DNA of 64,000 nt from Larix kaempferi (lineage: Eukaryota > Streptophyta > Pinopsida > Pinales > Pinaceae). How positions within the stretch are numbered: the stretch's first letter is position 1; each line of letters opens with the position of its first letter. The position numbers were made by a program, and so were the translations under genes. Below, piece by piece: positions 35,352 through 47,001 of the stretch. The notes below the pieces were generated by a model. The model did not search any database. It was given only the letters and a program-made list of their open reading frames with translations, and was not told the origin of the DNA. The DNA lies in the NCBI GenBank assembly GCA_027924585.1, contig BSBM01000361.1, positions 70,368,501-70,432,500 on the forward strand, given 5' to 3'.

Positions 35352-35757
35352 CTACAAAACAAGTTAAATTGCATGATTAGAAACATCTCATAATTTTCAG
35401 AACAAATTCTTTACACATAAAGAAATATGTCATGCAGTCATGCAGTTATCTTAGCCAATGCTTCAATACAACATTTATCCATGTTCCACAACTTTCTAGA
35501 TGCCTTCCAATCTCTACCAGAACATTGTTAAGAGTTTGCACTACTCCCAACATGTCAGCAAAGAGGTTTCATTCTAGATAAGTAACACTGGAATGTTGTA
35601 TAGTTCCATAGGACACTTACTCATCACATGCATATTAGTAGTATACTGTTCATTAATGCAATCATTCTAATATGCACAATACATCTCCTAAGTCTAGGAA
35701 CATAAGCATAATATTATTTAAACAAAAAAAATAGGAAAGAAATGATAATTGAAATAC
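35352..35757 (-). other. conserved stop-rich interval between linker and RT (possible intron) in C2
   Basis: 406 nt with no frame, bounded by AAGTATTT at the 5' side and a T-rich stretch ending TTTTGTAG at the 3' side. The same interval occurs in C1 (41077-41495, 419 nt) and C3 (56647-57061, 415 nt). It may be spliced out, which would make RT-RH a separate downstream exon. An alternative 5' site is the CAG/GTAATCC right after the integrase end. Confidence 0.45.
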
Positions 35758-35940
35758 TTATCTTTGTTTGTTTGTTGAGTGGACTCCCTCTGAGTCTTTG
35801 CTTCCTGGCAGGAGCTGCTGAAGTAGCTTCTTCTACACCTTTCTGTTGTGGAATGTAGGAAGATGGTTAACTCCCTCTGAAAATCTGCATCCCTGCAGGA
35901 GCTGCTGGAGTGTGCTCGCTCTTGATCTTTGCTTCCTGGA

Positions 35941-38130
35941 TTACCTATCCTTGAACTTATATTCATCCTTGCTGACATCAATCTTCTTGAACCCTGGAAA
36001 GTACATTCTGTAAGCCTTCGAGCTTTCACTGTAACCCACAAAGATACCCTTCTTTCTTGAAGGATCTAGTTTAGTCCTCTTTTCCTTTGGGACATGAGTG
36101 TATACTGGACAACCAAATATTCTGAGATGGCTGACTTCAGGTTTCTTACTAGAAAATACCTCTACTGGTGTCTTGTTATCCAATATCTTGTGTGGTGTTC
36201 TGTTATGCACATATATAGCTGTTCTAGCTGCTTCTACCCATAGATGCATAGGTAGATCCTGGTCATGCAGCATTGCCCTTACTGCTTCCATTATTGTTCT
36301 GTTCTTCCTTTCTGCAACTCCATTCTATTGAGGATTATAAGGAGCAGTCAACTCCCTCTTAATCCCTGAATCACTACAAAGCTTCTTGAAGTCACTTGAG
36401 GTGAATTCTCCACCATTGTCGGATCTGAATGTTTTGATCTTCTTGTCAGTTTGATTCTCCATCAAGGTTTTGAATTCCTTGAATTTATCAAACACCTCAT
36501 CTTTTCTCTTCAAAAAATATACCCAAGTCTTCCTAGAGAAGTCATCAATAAATGAGACATAGTAAACATACCCACTAAGAGAACTGGATGACATAGGACC
36601 ACATACATCTGAGTGGATGATTTCCAGGATATCTTTGGCCTTGCTTTCACTGCTTGGGAAATCCTTCTTAATGTTCTTACTTTTTGCACATCCTTTGCAA
36701 ACACCTTCATGTTTGGTCTTGATTTCAGGAAGACCTTCTATAGCCTTGCTTGCAATTGGAAGTGACCTATAGTGCATATGAGCAAGTCTTCTATGCCAAA
36801 GTTCACTTGGCTCCATGGATTCATGCACCATGGCATGTTCAGGTTGTCCCTTCAATTTATACAATCCTCCCTCTTGCTCTCCAATCACTACTACATCATC
36901 TATGGTCTTTCCCTTTGGCCACATTAGGACTTGGCCATCCACAAATGCAACCCTCATACCTTTTGCATCCAATGCAGAGATGGAGAGTAAGTTCTTCTTG
37001 AGCCCAGGTACATAAAGGAATTCTTTCATCTTCAAAGGTTTTCTAGAATCTAGGTTGTAGGAGGCTTCACCACTTCCTTTGATTGGGTATTGATAATCAT
37101 CCCCAAGTTTCACCTTATGGGGTGATTCATGTTCAGATAGATTCACAAAAGATTCCTTAAACCCAGTCATGTGTTTGGAAGCCCTACTATCAATCAACCA
37201 ATCATTACAACCATGGGAGATAGTACCCGTGAGAGCAGAGATTAGAATATACTCTTCTTCACTTGATGAGTCATCATCACTTTCTGCCCTAGCCTTCTTC
37301 TTTGGAGGTTGATCATCCTTGGCAGCATGAGCATGGAACTTTCTTTTGCTTCCCTTCTTCTTCTTGTTGGAGTTGTTGTTATTATCCCTTTTGTTCTTGG
37401 GACAATCTGAAGCAAAGTGACCCTTCTCATTGCATGTGAAGCATCTTAGATCCTTATTATTCTTTTGATAGGATCTTTTGTAGCGAGAGTGCTCCTTCTT
37501 GGGCTTGCTTCTTTTGGTGTGAGTTGCGAGAGCTTGATCTTCACCTCCCATCTTTTCCTCACAAGCTATAAGTCTAGCTTCTTCTTGAGAGAATTCCTCC
37601 CATATTTTACTGAAAGAAATCAATTTCTTTCTTGCACAGATTCCTTGAATAAAGGAGTCCCATGACCTAGGTAGGCCATTCAGAGTGGTCATAACAACTT
37701 CACCATTGTCCACTACTTCATCCACAGCTTCAAGTTGCTCCTTGATCTGAGAGACCTTGGAGAAGTAAGATTGAATGGTTTCTCCATTCAACATCTTGAC
37801 CCCTTTCAATTGATTCCGTAGAGTCATCTTTCGATTTATGTTCTTCCCTTCAAATAGCTTGGTCAAAAAGTCAAACATCTCCTTGGGTGTCTTTAGAGAA
37901 GACACATGGGGTATGAGATGGTCTTTGATAGAATCAGCAATGATTCTCTTTGCCTTGACCAAGTTCTTCTTATGCAATACCTTGGCCTCTTCATCCTCTG
38001 GGATAGGGATGTCTTCTTTTATATATGAGTCCAACTCATTCTCTTCTAGGATTAACCCAATCCTATACTTCCAAGCTCGAAAGTTATCAGCCCCTTTAAG
38101 CTTATCCTCAAGCTTGGTGTGGTGAGACAT
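35941..38130 (-). pseudogene. C2 gag-protease-integrase polyprotein, one nonsense codon
   Basis: Start chosen at the ATG of MSHHTKLEDKLKGADNFRAW (38130), the usual copia gag opening. Gag is followed by a CCHC knuckle (CFTCNEKGHFASDC, about residues 230-243) and a Lys-rich, then acidic, linker. The protease site reads DSRAS where DSGAS is usual, so the catalytic Gly is lost. Integrase has two His in WHRRLAH, CKGC, Asp in IHSDVCGP and Asp in RSDNGGEF. TAG at 36327-36325 falls where CAG would precede NGVAERKN, which holds the catalytic Glu. The frame continues to FKDR and a TAA at about 35941. Apart from the nonsense codon and the Gly-to-Arg change, the frame is intact over 2.2 kb. Confidence 0.93.
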
Positions 38131-38175
38131 CTTAAAGAGTACTTCAAATGGAAATAGAAAATATTTAGGTCTTAC
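38063..38175 (-). other. 113-nt segment with GT-AG ends, absent from C1 and C3
   Basis: In C2, CAAGTG is followed by GTAAGACC, and 113 nt later by TATAG then GATTGGGTTAATCC. In C1 (39925/39926) and C3 (55404/55405), CAAGTG joins directly to GATTGGG. The missing piece contains the gag start codon and the first 22 or so codons and has canonical intron ends. Confidence 0.75.
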
Positions 38176-38692
38176 CACTTGAAATGCTGAAAACTGGATC
38201 TGGTCCTGGATTAGGGTTTGTCGGAAAAACCCTAAAAATTGAAAATGTGAATTTCAAATTTCTGAAAGGATAGAAAGATGTGCCTTGATGAGCTGATCAT
38301 CCTAGTGCATTCAGAATTTGAGATCAACAAAGCTTTACTCTTTATATTTATCTTTTTGTCCTCCCGGGTTCACTAGGGAGAGCCCTGAATTAGGGTTTGA
38401 GTTTCCTGGAGATCTACACAGCCAAAAATCTCGATCCAAAGCTCTAAAATTTGATTTTTGCAAGGAGCTTCTAGCTGTGTCTTCAGATTCCAAAAATTCC
38501 TATTTTTGTTGAAACCCTAATTTTTAGGGCCAAATCTGAAAATGCCCATAACTGAATTCTGATTGGACAGATAGATTCTCCTTGATGAGTAGAGTCAATC
38601 TACTATAATTCTTTTCCAAAAACTGTGGAGAGAAACCCAATAAACAAGAAACTCAAGTTTCCGTCACTGCAAAATGTCTTCTTCTCAAGTTA
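38131..38692 (-). other. C2 5' leader
   Basis: No ORF. Its gag-proximal half is homologous to the C1 leader around 39700-39925 (shared CATCTTTCTATCCTTTCAGA). Confidence 0.7.
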
Positions 38693-38704
38693 GCTCTGAT
38701 ACCA
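38693..38704 (-). promoter_or_regulatory. C2 primer binding site
   Basis: Minus strand TGGTATCAGAGC, abutting the LTR. It is the standard initiator-tRNA-Met site of copia elements. Confidence 0.93.
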
Positions 38705-39310
38705 TGTTAAATTTTGAGCTTTAATTCACAATACTCTAGGATCTTCACTGAGAGAATAACATATACAGTATATCAATGCATAACAATCACAATAAGCATG
38801 ACAAGCATCACAAGAATCAAAAGCATGAGAGACAAGAGACACAGAGTTTCCATGGGGAAAACCCTAAGGTGAAAAACCCCACAACTTCCTCAGAGATAAA
38901 GAGAGCAATGGCTCAACCAAAGTACAACCAAAATACACTTGAGACAGTCTCCTAGAAGCAGATGATCCTCCTCCTCACTAGTGCGCCACTTTCTGAGTGA
39001 GAGAGATATGACTTTCTAAATTATACAAATAGAGATCTCCTGATCTCTATTTATACTTAACCTGTTTGCCCAGTTACACTATGGGGCCGACTTGTCTATC
39101 TAGATACATCCACAATATAATATATATTTCAGGGCCGACCCCACACATGGTGGTCTAATAACCCATCGGCAAGTACACACACTTGCGACACTTGTCAATC
39201 CACATGATGACACTTCCTTATAGAGGAATAACACATCTCTAATAAGGGTACAATAAATATATATGAAATACATAGATGAAATACATTCCAAAGTTACATA
39301 TACATCAACA
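38705..39310 (-). repeat. C2 5' LTR (606 bp)
   Basis: Same sequence as 32207-32812 with about 19 differences by eye. Confidence 0.93.
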
Positions 39311-39925
39311 TTTCAGACCCTGTGGATCGGAAAGTTCGTAGTCACACCAGAAATAATCAGGTGCATATTTCTGTCAAAACATAATTATTTTTGAGCACCT
39401 TCATTCATGGCTTCCGGAATTTAAGGTTTTGGAGAAAGTTGGAATTTTTGTATTCAGAGACCACGGCTGGATGCTACTCATAAAAATTGAAATTTAGAGG
39501 CCAATATCATAATTTTTTGGTTGTGAAGAAGGCTAGGCTTGATCAAACTCCAGTTTGGGACTTTGATAAGAAAGATGGAAAATTAGGGCTTATGCAAAAG
39601 TTGGAATTTTGGAAATCTGTGACCACGGCTGGAAGCTCCTCAGAAAAATAGAAGCTTAGAGCTTTGAATCAAACTTTTTGGTTGGGTGAAGCTATGGGAA
39701 ACTCAAACCCTAATTCAAGGTCCTCCCAAGTGAATCGAGAAAACTAAAAGGCAATTTTGAGGGGTGAAACTTTGCAGTTTTCAAATTCTGAGTATACCAA
39801 CTTGACCAGCTTAGAAAGGCGCATCTTTCTATCCTTTCAGAAGTTTGAAATTCAAAGTTTGAATTTTTAAGGTTTCTCTGACAAACTCTAATCCATCTCC
39901 AGATCCAATTCCTGCAAATCAAGTG
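39311..39925 (+). other. C1 leader, second half
   Basis: Continues the C1 leader after the C2 insertion. No ORF. Its 3' part aligns with the C2 leader, and the whole aligns with the C3 leader (about 54790-55404). Confidence 0.7.
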
Positions 39926-40022
39926 GATTGGGTTAATCCTAGAAGAGAATGGATTGGTCACCTGCATAAGTGAAGAAGTTCCCATTTCAGAGGGAGATGA
40001 GGCTAAGGCCTTTCATAAGAAG
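39926..40022 (+). pseudogene. C1 gag N-terminal remnant
   Basis: Homologous to C2 gag residues about 23-55 (GLILEEN then a diverged EEVPISEGDEAKAFHKK). It lacks the initiator Met segment and everything after HKK. C3 has the same remnant from 55405. Confidence 0.75.
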
Positions 40023-40895
40023 ATTGCAAGCAATCTCGACAGGTATGACTTATCCAGGTATGTTTCAATATTTGTTCATGATTAAGTTTATGGTATGTTT
40101 TTTTTCATATTATTACGGTTAGTACAATCTTGATTAAATTTAGACTTCTCGTATCACCTTAGAAAAATTATGAATGCATGATAGAAGATATTCATTGATT
40201 AGGGTGTTGACACTTGTGATTTTACTAATGCATTATGGTGTTGTATGAGGTTTATGTTGTCCGCTAACATGAAAGGTACACCAAGAAGGACAAATCATGT
40301 TCTAGTTCAAGAACATATGATCATGGTGACATGAAGAAAAAGATTCATCCATTGTCATGGATCACTTAGAAGATCTATTTACGAGGTATGTATAACTTGG
40401 TTCTATAATGGTTAACTTATGAGATATGCAGGTTACTAGCACAAGTCATTGAAGAGAGCAAGAAGACATCATGTGGGTATGTTAGACATAACTAGATAAC
40501 ATACTAATCCAGGTATGTTTTTCCTATATCAAGTTAGAATATTGCCTTGTGTTAGGATCCCTTATATAAGTATACTTGGTATGATTGGTTATGTTTATTC
40601 ATAAACTTAGAGATGTAAGAAATAAAGGGTTGATGCATATTATGTGTCTTATCTTGATTGATGATTTGACTAACTAGAAGAGTCATATGATCAAATAAGA
40701 ATATGCATGAGTAAAAGAAGTCTTCCCTGAAACCTTGAATACTAATGTTTATTATTTGTGTTTGAAATGATCATGACTGTACATGTTTAAGATTATTGTG
40801 TTTTGATAGTATTAAGATTATACTAATGAATGTGTGATTATGTATGAGACCTCAAGGTTAACACAATGATGATACTAATAAGCATGCATAGTGAT
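40023..40895 (+). other. 0.87-kb segment of unknown origin replacing gag-PR-INT in C1
   Basis: No copia coding homology. Shared with C3 at about 55502-56385. It contains several splice-donor-like AGGTATGT sites (near 40039, 40385, 40513) and a short exon-like piece (ATGCAG before GTTACTAGCACAAGTC, near 40428), so it resembles unspliced host gene DNA. No protein recognised. Confidence 0.6.
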
Positions 40896-41076
40896 TAAGG
40901 ATGGATATAAGTTCAAGGACAGGTAATCCAGGAAGCAAAGATCAAGAGGGAGCACACTCTAGTAGTTTCTGCAAGGATGCAGATATTCAGAGGGAGTCGA
41001 CCACCTCTCACAATCCACATCAGGATGGAGTTGCCAAGATTCAGAGGGAGTCAACCCTACAACCAAACAAAGTTAA
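40896..41076 (+). pseudogene. C1 integrase end and pol linker
   Basis: TATAAGTTCAAGGACAGG matches the end of C2 integrase (EYKFKDR), followed by TAA. The linker has one copy of the repeat unit that is triplicated in C3 (GGAAGCAAAGATCAAGAGGG). Confidence 0.75.
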
Positions 41077-41495
41077 GTATTTTAATTGTCATTTCTTGCA
41101 TATTTGTTTGTTTAAATAATATTGTTCAATGATGTATATGCTTATGTTCCTAGACTTAGGGTGTGTATTATGCATATTAGAATAATTGCATTAATGAACA
41201 GTATACTACTAATTTGCATATGATGGGTAAGTGGCCTGTGGCACTGTGCAACATTCCATTGCTACTTATCTAGAATGAAACCTCTTTGCTGACATGTTGG
41301 GAGCTGTGCACACTCTTAACAATGTTCTGGTAGAGATTGGAAGGCATCTAGAAAGTTATGGGATATGGATAAATGTTGTATTGAATCATTGTCTAAGATA
41401 ATTGCATGACTATATGACATATTTATTTATGTGTAAGAATTTGTTCTGAAAACTATGAGATGTTTTCTAATCATGCAATTTAACTTGTTTTGTAG
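41077..41495 (+). other. C1 stop-rich interval before RT (possible intron)
   Basis: Homologous to 35352-35757 (reversed) and 56647-57061. Ends TTTTGTAG. Confidence 0.45.
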
Positions 41496-43102
41496 GAAAG
41501 ATCGTATACCATCACCTACAAAAGAAGGACTACAACATTTGTTCAACAACAAAGTTATCTATTGAAGATATTAAAAATATTGAAGTTCCTAGGATTTGGG
41601 AAGAATGACATGATCGAGGAGTACCAGTCGATCATGAAGAATGATGGTTGGGATGCAGTCCCAAGACCTGAAGGGAAGTCTGTTGTGAATTCCAAATGGA
41701 TCTATAAGATCAAGCATGCTGCAGATGGTAGCATGGAGAAATACAAAGCGAGGTTTGTAGCTCGTGGCTTCTCCCGGAAAGAGGGATTGAGTATGAAGAG
41801 ACTTCTACACCTATAGCCAGGCACACTTCAATCACATCAGTACTTGCTATGGATGCCGTGATGAAATGGAAGATACACCAGATGAATGTCAAGACAACTT
41901 TCTTGAATGGTGTAGTCAAAGAGGAAGTGTATGTGGAGCAGCCACTCGGGTTTGAGACACATGACCGAGAGTCACAGGTATGCAAGTTAAAGAAAGTATT
42001 GTATGGTTTGAAACAGGAAGCTAGGACTTGGTATGGTAGGATGGACAGTTTCCTATCTAGTTTGGGCTTTCCCAAGAGTAAAGCGGATTCCAACCTTTAC
42101 TACAAGGTTGAGGAAGGCAATCTAGTGATACTACTTTTGTACGTGGATAACCTGTTTGTTACAGGTGATGATAGATTGATTGCCGATACCAAGAGGAAAT
42201 TTGCAGCTGAGTTCAAGATGAAGAAATTGGGTATGATGCACTATTTTCTAGTCATGGAGGTGTGGCAAAGTACAGATGGAATCTCCCTTGGAAAAGGGAA
42301 GTATGCAAAGGAGATCCTGAAGAGGTTCGAGATGATGGACTACAAGGCCATGGCCACACCTATGGTATAAAACCTGAAGCTTCTGTGTGATGCTTCATCT
42401 GATCTGGTTGATGTCATAGTGTTTCGTCAGATGATTGGGTCCTTGATGTACCTGACGAACACAAGACCAGATATTTGCTTTGTAGTGAACACATTGAGCC
42501 AGTTCCTCATAGATCTTAGAGGTGTTCACCTGGTTGCTGTAAAGCATATTCTGAGGTACCTGGAGGGTACAGTTGATTACGGGCTCAAGTATGATGCGAA
42601 TCAAAAGTTTAACCTATAGGGTTATGTTGATTCAGATTGGGTAGGCCATGCTGCAGATAGGAAGAGCACTTCTGGGTGTTGTTTCAGTATGGGATCAAGT
42701 GTGATCTCTTGGTTTAGCAGGAAGCAATCTTGCAAAGCACTGATTATAGCCGAGGCAGAGTATGTTGCAGCATGTTTGGCTAGTTGTGAGGCAGTATGGC
42801 TCCAGAAGCTACTGTCTGAGTTATTTGATCTCTCGCTAGAGGCTACTGGTATCTTTTGTGACAACCAGAGTTGTGTGAAGTTGTTTGAGAATCCGGTGTT
42901 CCACGATAGGACAAAACACATTGAGATCAAATATCACTATATCAGGGATATGGTGCAGAGAGGAGCAGTGAAGCTCCTATATGTTGCGGCAGATGAGCAG
43001 GTTGCAGATGTACTAACGAAACCACTAGCCAGAGTGAAGTTCGAGTACTTAAGAGAGAGGCTTGGTGTTCTTCAAATTGACAACACTTCAAGGAAGAAGT
43101 GA
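41496..43102 (+). pseudogene. C1 copia RT and RNase H with Y-V-D-N active-site box
   Basis: RT runs from EEYQSIMKNDGWDAVPRP and SKWIYKIKHAADGSMEKYKA. It shifts frame by one near 41786, then continues in one frame to TSRKK-stop at 43102. Stops at 42368 (TAA) and 42617 (TAG, where C3 has CAG) interrupt it. The active-site box at 42140-42151 encodes Tyr-Val-Asp-Asn instead of Tyr-Val-Asp-Asp. RNase H keeps DSDW, AEAEY, CDNQS and ADVLTK. It would be dead even without the Asn because of the breaks. Confidence 0.9.
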
Positions 43103-43148
43103 TAGACACATTTGCTAAAGCCATTCCAAGCATGGTGAGAGGAGGATC

Positions 43149-43700
43149 CTTCCATGGCTATGGATGTAAGTGCTGGATGATGAGCATCAAGACGATGCTC
43201 CAGTTACTGTTTTGTATATGCATCATGTTGGATGCTAGATATGATCAGTTGGATCATTTATATGTATGTATGCACCTCGTTGGATGTTGGATATGATCAG
43301 TTGGATAATTTATATGTATGTATGCATCATGCTGGATGCTGGATATAATCAGTTGGATCATGTGTATGTATTTGTATATGTATCAAGTGGATACATTATA
43401 TGATCAGGTAGATCATGTATGTTGATATGTATCAGGTATGATCAGGTGGATCATGTATTTGTGTATGTATCAGGTGGATACATTGTATGATCAGGTAGAT
43501 CATGTATGATGATATGTATCAGGTAGATACTTTGTATGCATCAGGTGGATGCATTGTATGATCAAGATGATCATGGATGATGAGCTTCATGATGTTTCTC
43601 CAGATGACATGCATCAGGATGATGCAGTGATGATGATTAGGATGATCATGTACATCAGGTTGATGTATGATGAGTATCAGGTTGATACTTTGTGGCTATG
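43149..43700 (+). repeat. C1 TGATCA-rich array
   Basis: Units such as GATCAGTTGGATCATTTATA and ATGATCAGGTGGATCATG repeated with drift. Counterpart of 33553-34110 in C2. Confidence 0.75.
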
Positions 43701-43726
43701 GACAAGTTGTTCATATGAGCTTGTAA

Positions 43727-44335
43727 GTAGACCTGGGAGATATGGACAGGATGAAAAAGGCATCAGATGCTATTCTGAGGCATTGCTCTGGGAGGACATG
43801 TAAGTAGACCTAGGAGATCTGGACAGGATGAAAAAGGCCTCAGATGCTCTTTCGAGGCATTGTCCTATGGCATCTAAGTAGACCTAGGAGATCTGGACAG
43901 TATGAAAAAGGCCTCAGATTCTCTTTCGAGGCATTGCCATGACCACATGTAATAAGTCCTGGACATCTGGATAGGATGAAAAAGGCCTCAGATGCTCTAT
44001 AGAGATCTTGCTTGTCAAAACACTCTTTTAAGGTTTTGTAGTGGACCACATGTAATGTGCTCCTGGGAGATCCGACAAGTAGAGCTATGTGCTCGTAACA
44101 GCCTGGGATGATACTTCCAGGTTTTGTGGTGAGCTCACATGTAATGTGCTCTTGGGAGATCTGACAGGTAGAGCTATGTGCTCGTAACAGCCTGGGATGC
44201 TTCAGCCAGGTTTTGTGATGGGTCACATGTAATTTTCTCTTGGGAGATCCGACAGGTAGAGCTATGTGCTTGTAATAGCCTAGGATGCTGCAGCCAAGTT
44301 TTGTGATGCACGTAATAATTCCTAAGGATTCCACA
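43727..44335 (+). repeat. C1 3'-UTR minisatellite, ~75-bp then 89-bp units
   Basis: GTAGACCTAGGAGATCTGGA units start at 43727, 43804 and 43878. GTAGAGCTATGTGCTCGTAA units start at 44079 and 44168 (89 bp), with a third near 44257. Confidence 0.8.
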
Positions 44336-44564
44336 CTATGTCCAGTGATGATGAAGACCTACAGATGGTGGGCCTACATCCAGTATGAAAAAGGTCTGGA
44401 TCTGTAGAACTTTCGATGATGAGTAGATTCAGAGATTGGTTGAGATAGAAGCAGCAGTGATGATGACGATGATTCAAGGACAATGATTCGATGACGATGA
44501 TCTAGAGAAGAAGACTTGTGCTAGAAGACCTGTGTCGAGAAATACCTTCCTAGTTAAGAGGGAG

Positions 44565-45166
44565 TATTGATGTATATGTAACTTTGGAATGTATTTCACA
44601 TATATGTATATTGTATTCCTATAGAGATGTTATTATTCCTCTATACGGAGGTGTCGTCATTTATATTGTAAGTGTAATAACTTGTACTTGATGGGTTATT
44701 AGACCACCTTGTTGCAGTCGGCCATGTATAAGTCATGTGGGTCGAAGGGTTATTAGACCACACTATTGGGGGTCAGCCCAGTCAGCATTATGTTATGTGG
44801 TTAAGTTAAGGCCGACCTAGTAAAGGTTATTAGGAAAGTCAATTCAAGTATAAATAGAGTGCGGGAGGCACTCTATTTGATCATTCTATTCTCACACACA
44901 CTCTTTGGAGAGTGGCACACTTGTGGAGGAGGAGAAGCTGCTGCTAGGAGATGTCTATCTCTTATTCTTGGGTTGTATCATTGCTCTATCTATCTCTGAG
45001 GAAGTTATTGGGGTTTTTCACCTTTATGGTTTTCCCCAAGTAAACTATGTGTCTCTTGTGTGCGTGCATTATTGTGTCCATGATTGATATGCTGTAGATA
45101 TGTTGTACATGTTGTTCTCTCAGTTAAGATCCTAGATCAAATTGAAGTAAATTCTGAAAACTAACA
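44565..45166 (+). repeat. C1 3' LTR (602 bp)
   Basis: Begins TATTGATG, where the other copies have TGTTGATG, so the terminal G has mutated. Preceded by polypurine TTAAGAGGGAG at about 44554-44564. Confidence 0.92.
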
Positions 45167-45171
45167 ATGGT

Positions 45172-45370
45172 CGGTTTTTGACTTGGTCAAAAAATATTTC
45201 TGGATTTCCAGTACTTGCTTCACAATCCAAAAAGTATCAACTTGCTCAAAATTCAATGAACAAAATAATGCACCAGGGAGGTTTGAACCTTGGTCTATTG
45301 CTTCCAATCCAACAGTTTTACCCACAGTTCTCCCACTCAAGCATTTGGTATAAATTAGGAGTAATATTAA
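45172..45370 (-). repeat. SINE-like, tRNA-related sequence
   Basis: On the minus strand a box-A-like TGAGTGGGAGAACTG (about 45342-45326) lies about 50 nt upstream of a box-B-like GGTTCAAACCT (about 45289-45279), spacing close to that of a tRNA gene. Between them is GGTAAAACTGTTGGATTGG. No clear tail or target duplication was identified. Confidence 0.45.
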
Positions 45371-46916
45371 GCCAATAACACAATCAAGCCAAGTCTTTCT
45401 AGAGGATTGATTCATTATTGGGTGATACACTTATGCTTGAGAGATTCTTGGAATGTAGGTAGAGATCACTCACTAGGCACAATCCAAGCATCACACACTC
45501 CCTGTTCTATCTCTGTTCACAACAAGTTCATGTTTCAACAACTTCAGGTCATGTCTGTTCATTGAATACACTTTATTACTTGAGTTTTGTGCTAGGGTAC
45601 TACTCAATTCATTGCAAAAGTCTTCAATTAGAAAGAGGTATTCTCAGCAATATAAACTACCATGCAGTGTCAAAAATGTTTACAAAATTCAAATAATTTT
45701 TTTCTTCAAGGAATCCACTCATTCACCTTGGGTTCGGTTTGGTGGATTTTTGCATAGTTGATCAATTGATTGTTCTCCATTCCTTGGTTTAATTTAGTTG
45801 CAATCACTCAATCAACAACACTAGAGTTTCATTTCAAGTATGGCCAAGTTGTTGTTGAGTTAGTCTCTTTTCCAAGTTAATTCAAGGTATTCACATGCAT
45901 TTCTGATGTTTTTTTGTTGACTTGTGTTCTCAATGGGATTTTTCAATGAAATATGTTCAATATTGTTCCAACATATAAATATGATATATTTTATGGCAAT
46001 AGACAAACTCAGATCTGACTGATATAATATATTAAAATTGATCTTTAATTAGATGTATGAATTGAAAAAATAGATATGACTTGCAATAGATGATGGAAAC
46101 AAATGACAAGTCTCTGGATGGTTGTAGTAGCTTACCCTCTGCCCCGAAGTGCCATTAGGGTCTCTTATAAGTGATGGTTCTCCTCTAAAGTGCTCAGCAA
46201 TGAAAATATCAAGTTATTTCTGCCCGTAAGTCCTCTTCTAGGTCTGCGCTCTTCCCACCTGAACAACACGGTCGTCACAATGGAAGATTGGCCCAGTACT
46301 TATGAGACAAGGCCCACACAACAAACTCTTAGCACATAAATGAAGTCGCATCTATGGCAAGACCTCAACAGTGAAGGGTAAGACCTGAGGGAGTGAACTC
46401 GTCCTCTGAAATGTAATATGCTACCCTCTTTTATTAATCAGATCAGTCTTCAAGATGAATGCCACACCCCCTTTTACTCTTTGTGTTTTCTCAGTGAAAG
46501 TTGTGCCCTCATCCCATACTCTAGAAACTTAGAAATACCCTTACATGATGAACTCGACCCTCTATACACAGCTAGAATGAGACTGAATTTGCTGGCTTGG
46601 ATTTTCATCTACTAATACTAAGAGTCATAGTGCTCAATGTTTTGGAATTGGGAGCGAAGGAACACTTTCATATGTGTTTTTTAAATTAAATATTGCGGGT
46701 TATGTTAAATATAGATTTGATATATTTGTCAGTTATTTTAGTATATGTTTTTAACATATATAAAACTATTTAAAATAATTTTTAAATTAGTATTAAACTA
46801 CGTTATAGTTTAAGTTTCAAATGTAATTTTTAATTTAAGTTTTAACATTTTTTAAATTTTGTTTTTATTTAGGTTTTTAACATATTTTTAGATTTTATTT
46901 TATGCATTTTAACATT
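45371..46916. other. noncoding interval
   Basis: AT-rich. No gene or repeat recognised. Confidence 0.5.
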
Positions 46917-46968
46917 GATTATGATGATGAGGAAAACAATGACAATGACGATGATGATGATGATGATA

Positions 46969-47001
<33 letters not shown>

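Larger units (their letters stand above)
32207..39310 (-). mobile_element. copia element C2 nested in C1, 7104 bp, TSD TTTCA
   Basis: Both ends are LTRs of the C1 family in reverse orientation, and TTTCA occurs at 32202-32206 and 39311-39315. The C1 leader resumes exactly across the insertion (TTTCAGACCC). C2 has a long gag-protease-integrase frame with one nonsense codon, but its RT is gutted by deletions that remove the active-site box. RNase H remains, with one small break. By eye the two 606-bp LTRs differ at about 19 positions (about 3%). C2 could supply capsid, protease and integrase but not reverse transcriptase. Confidence 0.94.
31044..45166 (+). mobile_element. copia element C1, complete ends, TSD ATGGT, interrupted by C2
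   Basis: Two LTRs (31044-31646 and 44565-45166) are flanked by ATGGT at 31039-31043 and 45167-45171. Without the nested element (32207-39310) and its duplicated TTTCA, C1 is about 7.0 kb. Order: LTR, initiator-Met-type PBS, long leader, short gag N-terminal remnant, an 0.87-kb segment of unknown origin, integrase-end linker, stop-rich interval, RT, RNase H, 3' arrays, polypurine tract, LTR. Protease and nearly all gag and integrase are absent, so it is non-autonomous. By eye its LTRs differ at roughly 30 positions (about 5%), more than those of the nested C2. That agrees with the nesting order. Confidence 0.93.

Noticed and set aside
40897-41119. Small ORF continuing past the copia integrase
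   Set aside because: Frame depends on the 44-bp linker unit and is not conserved among C1, C2 and C3.
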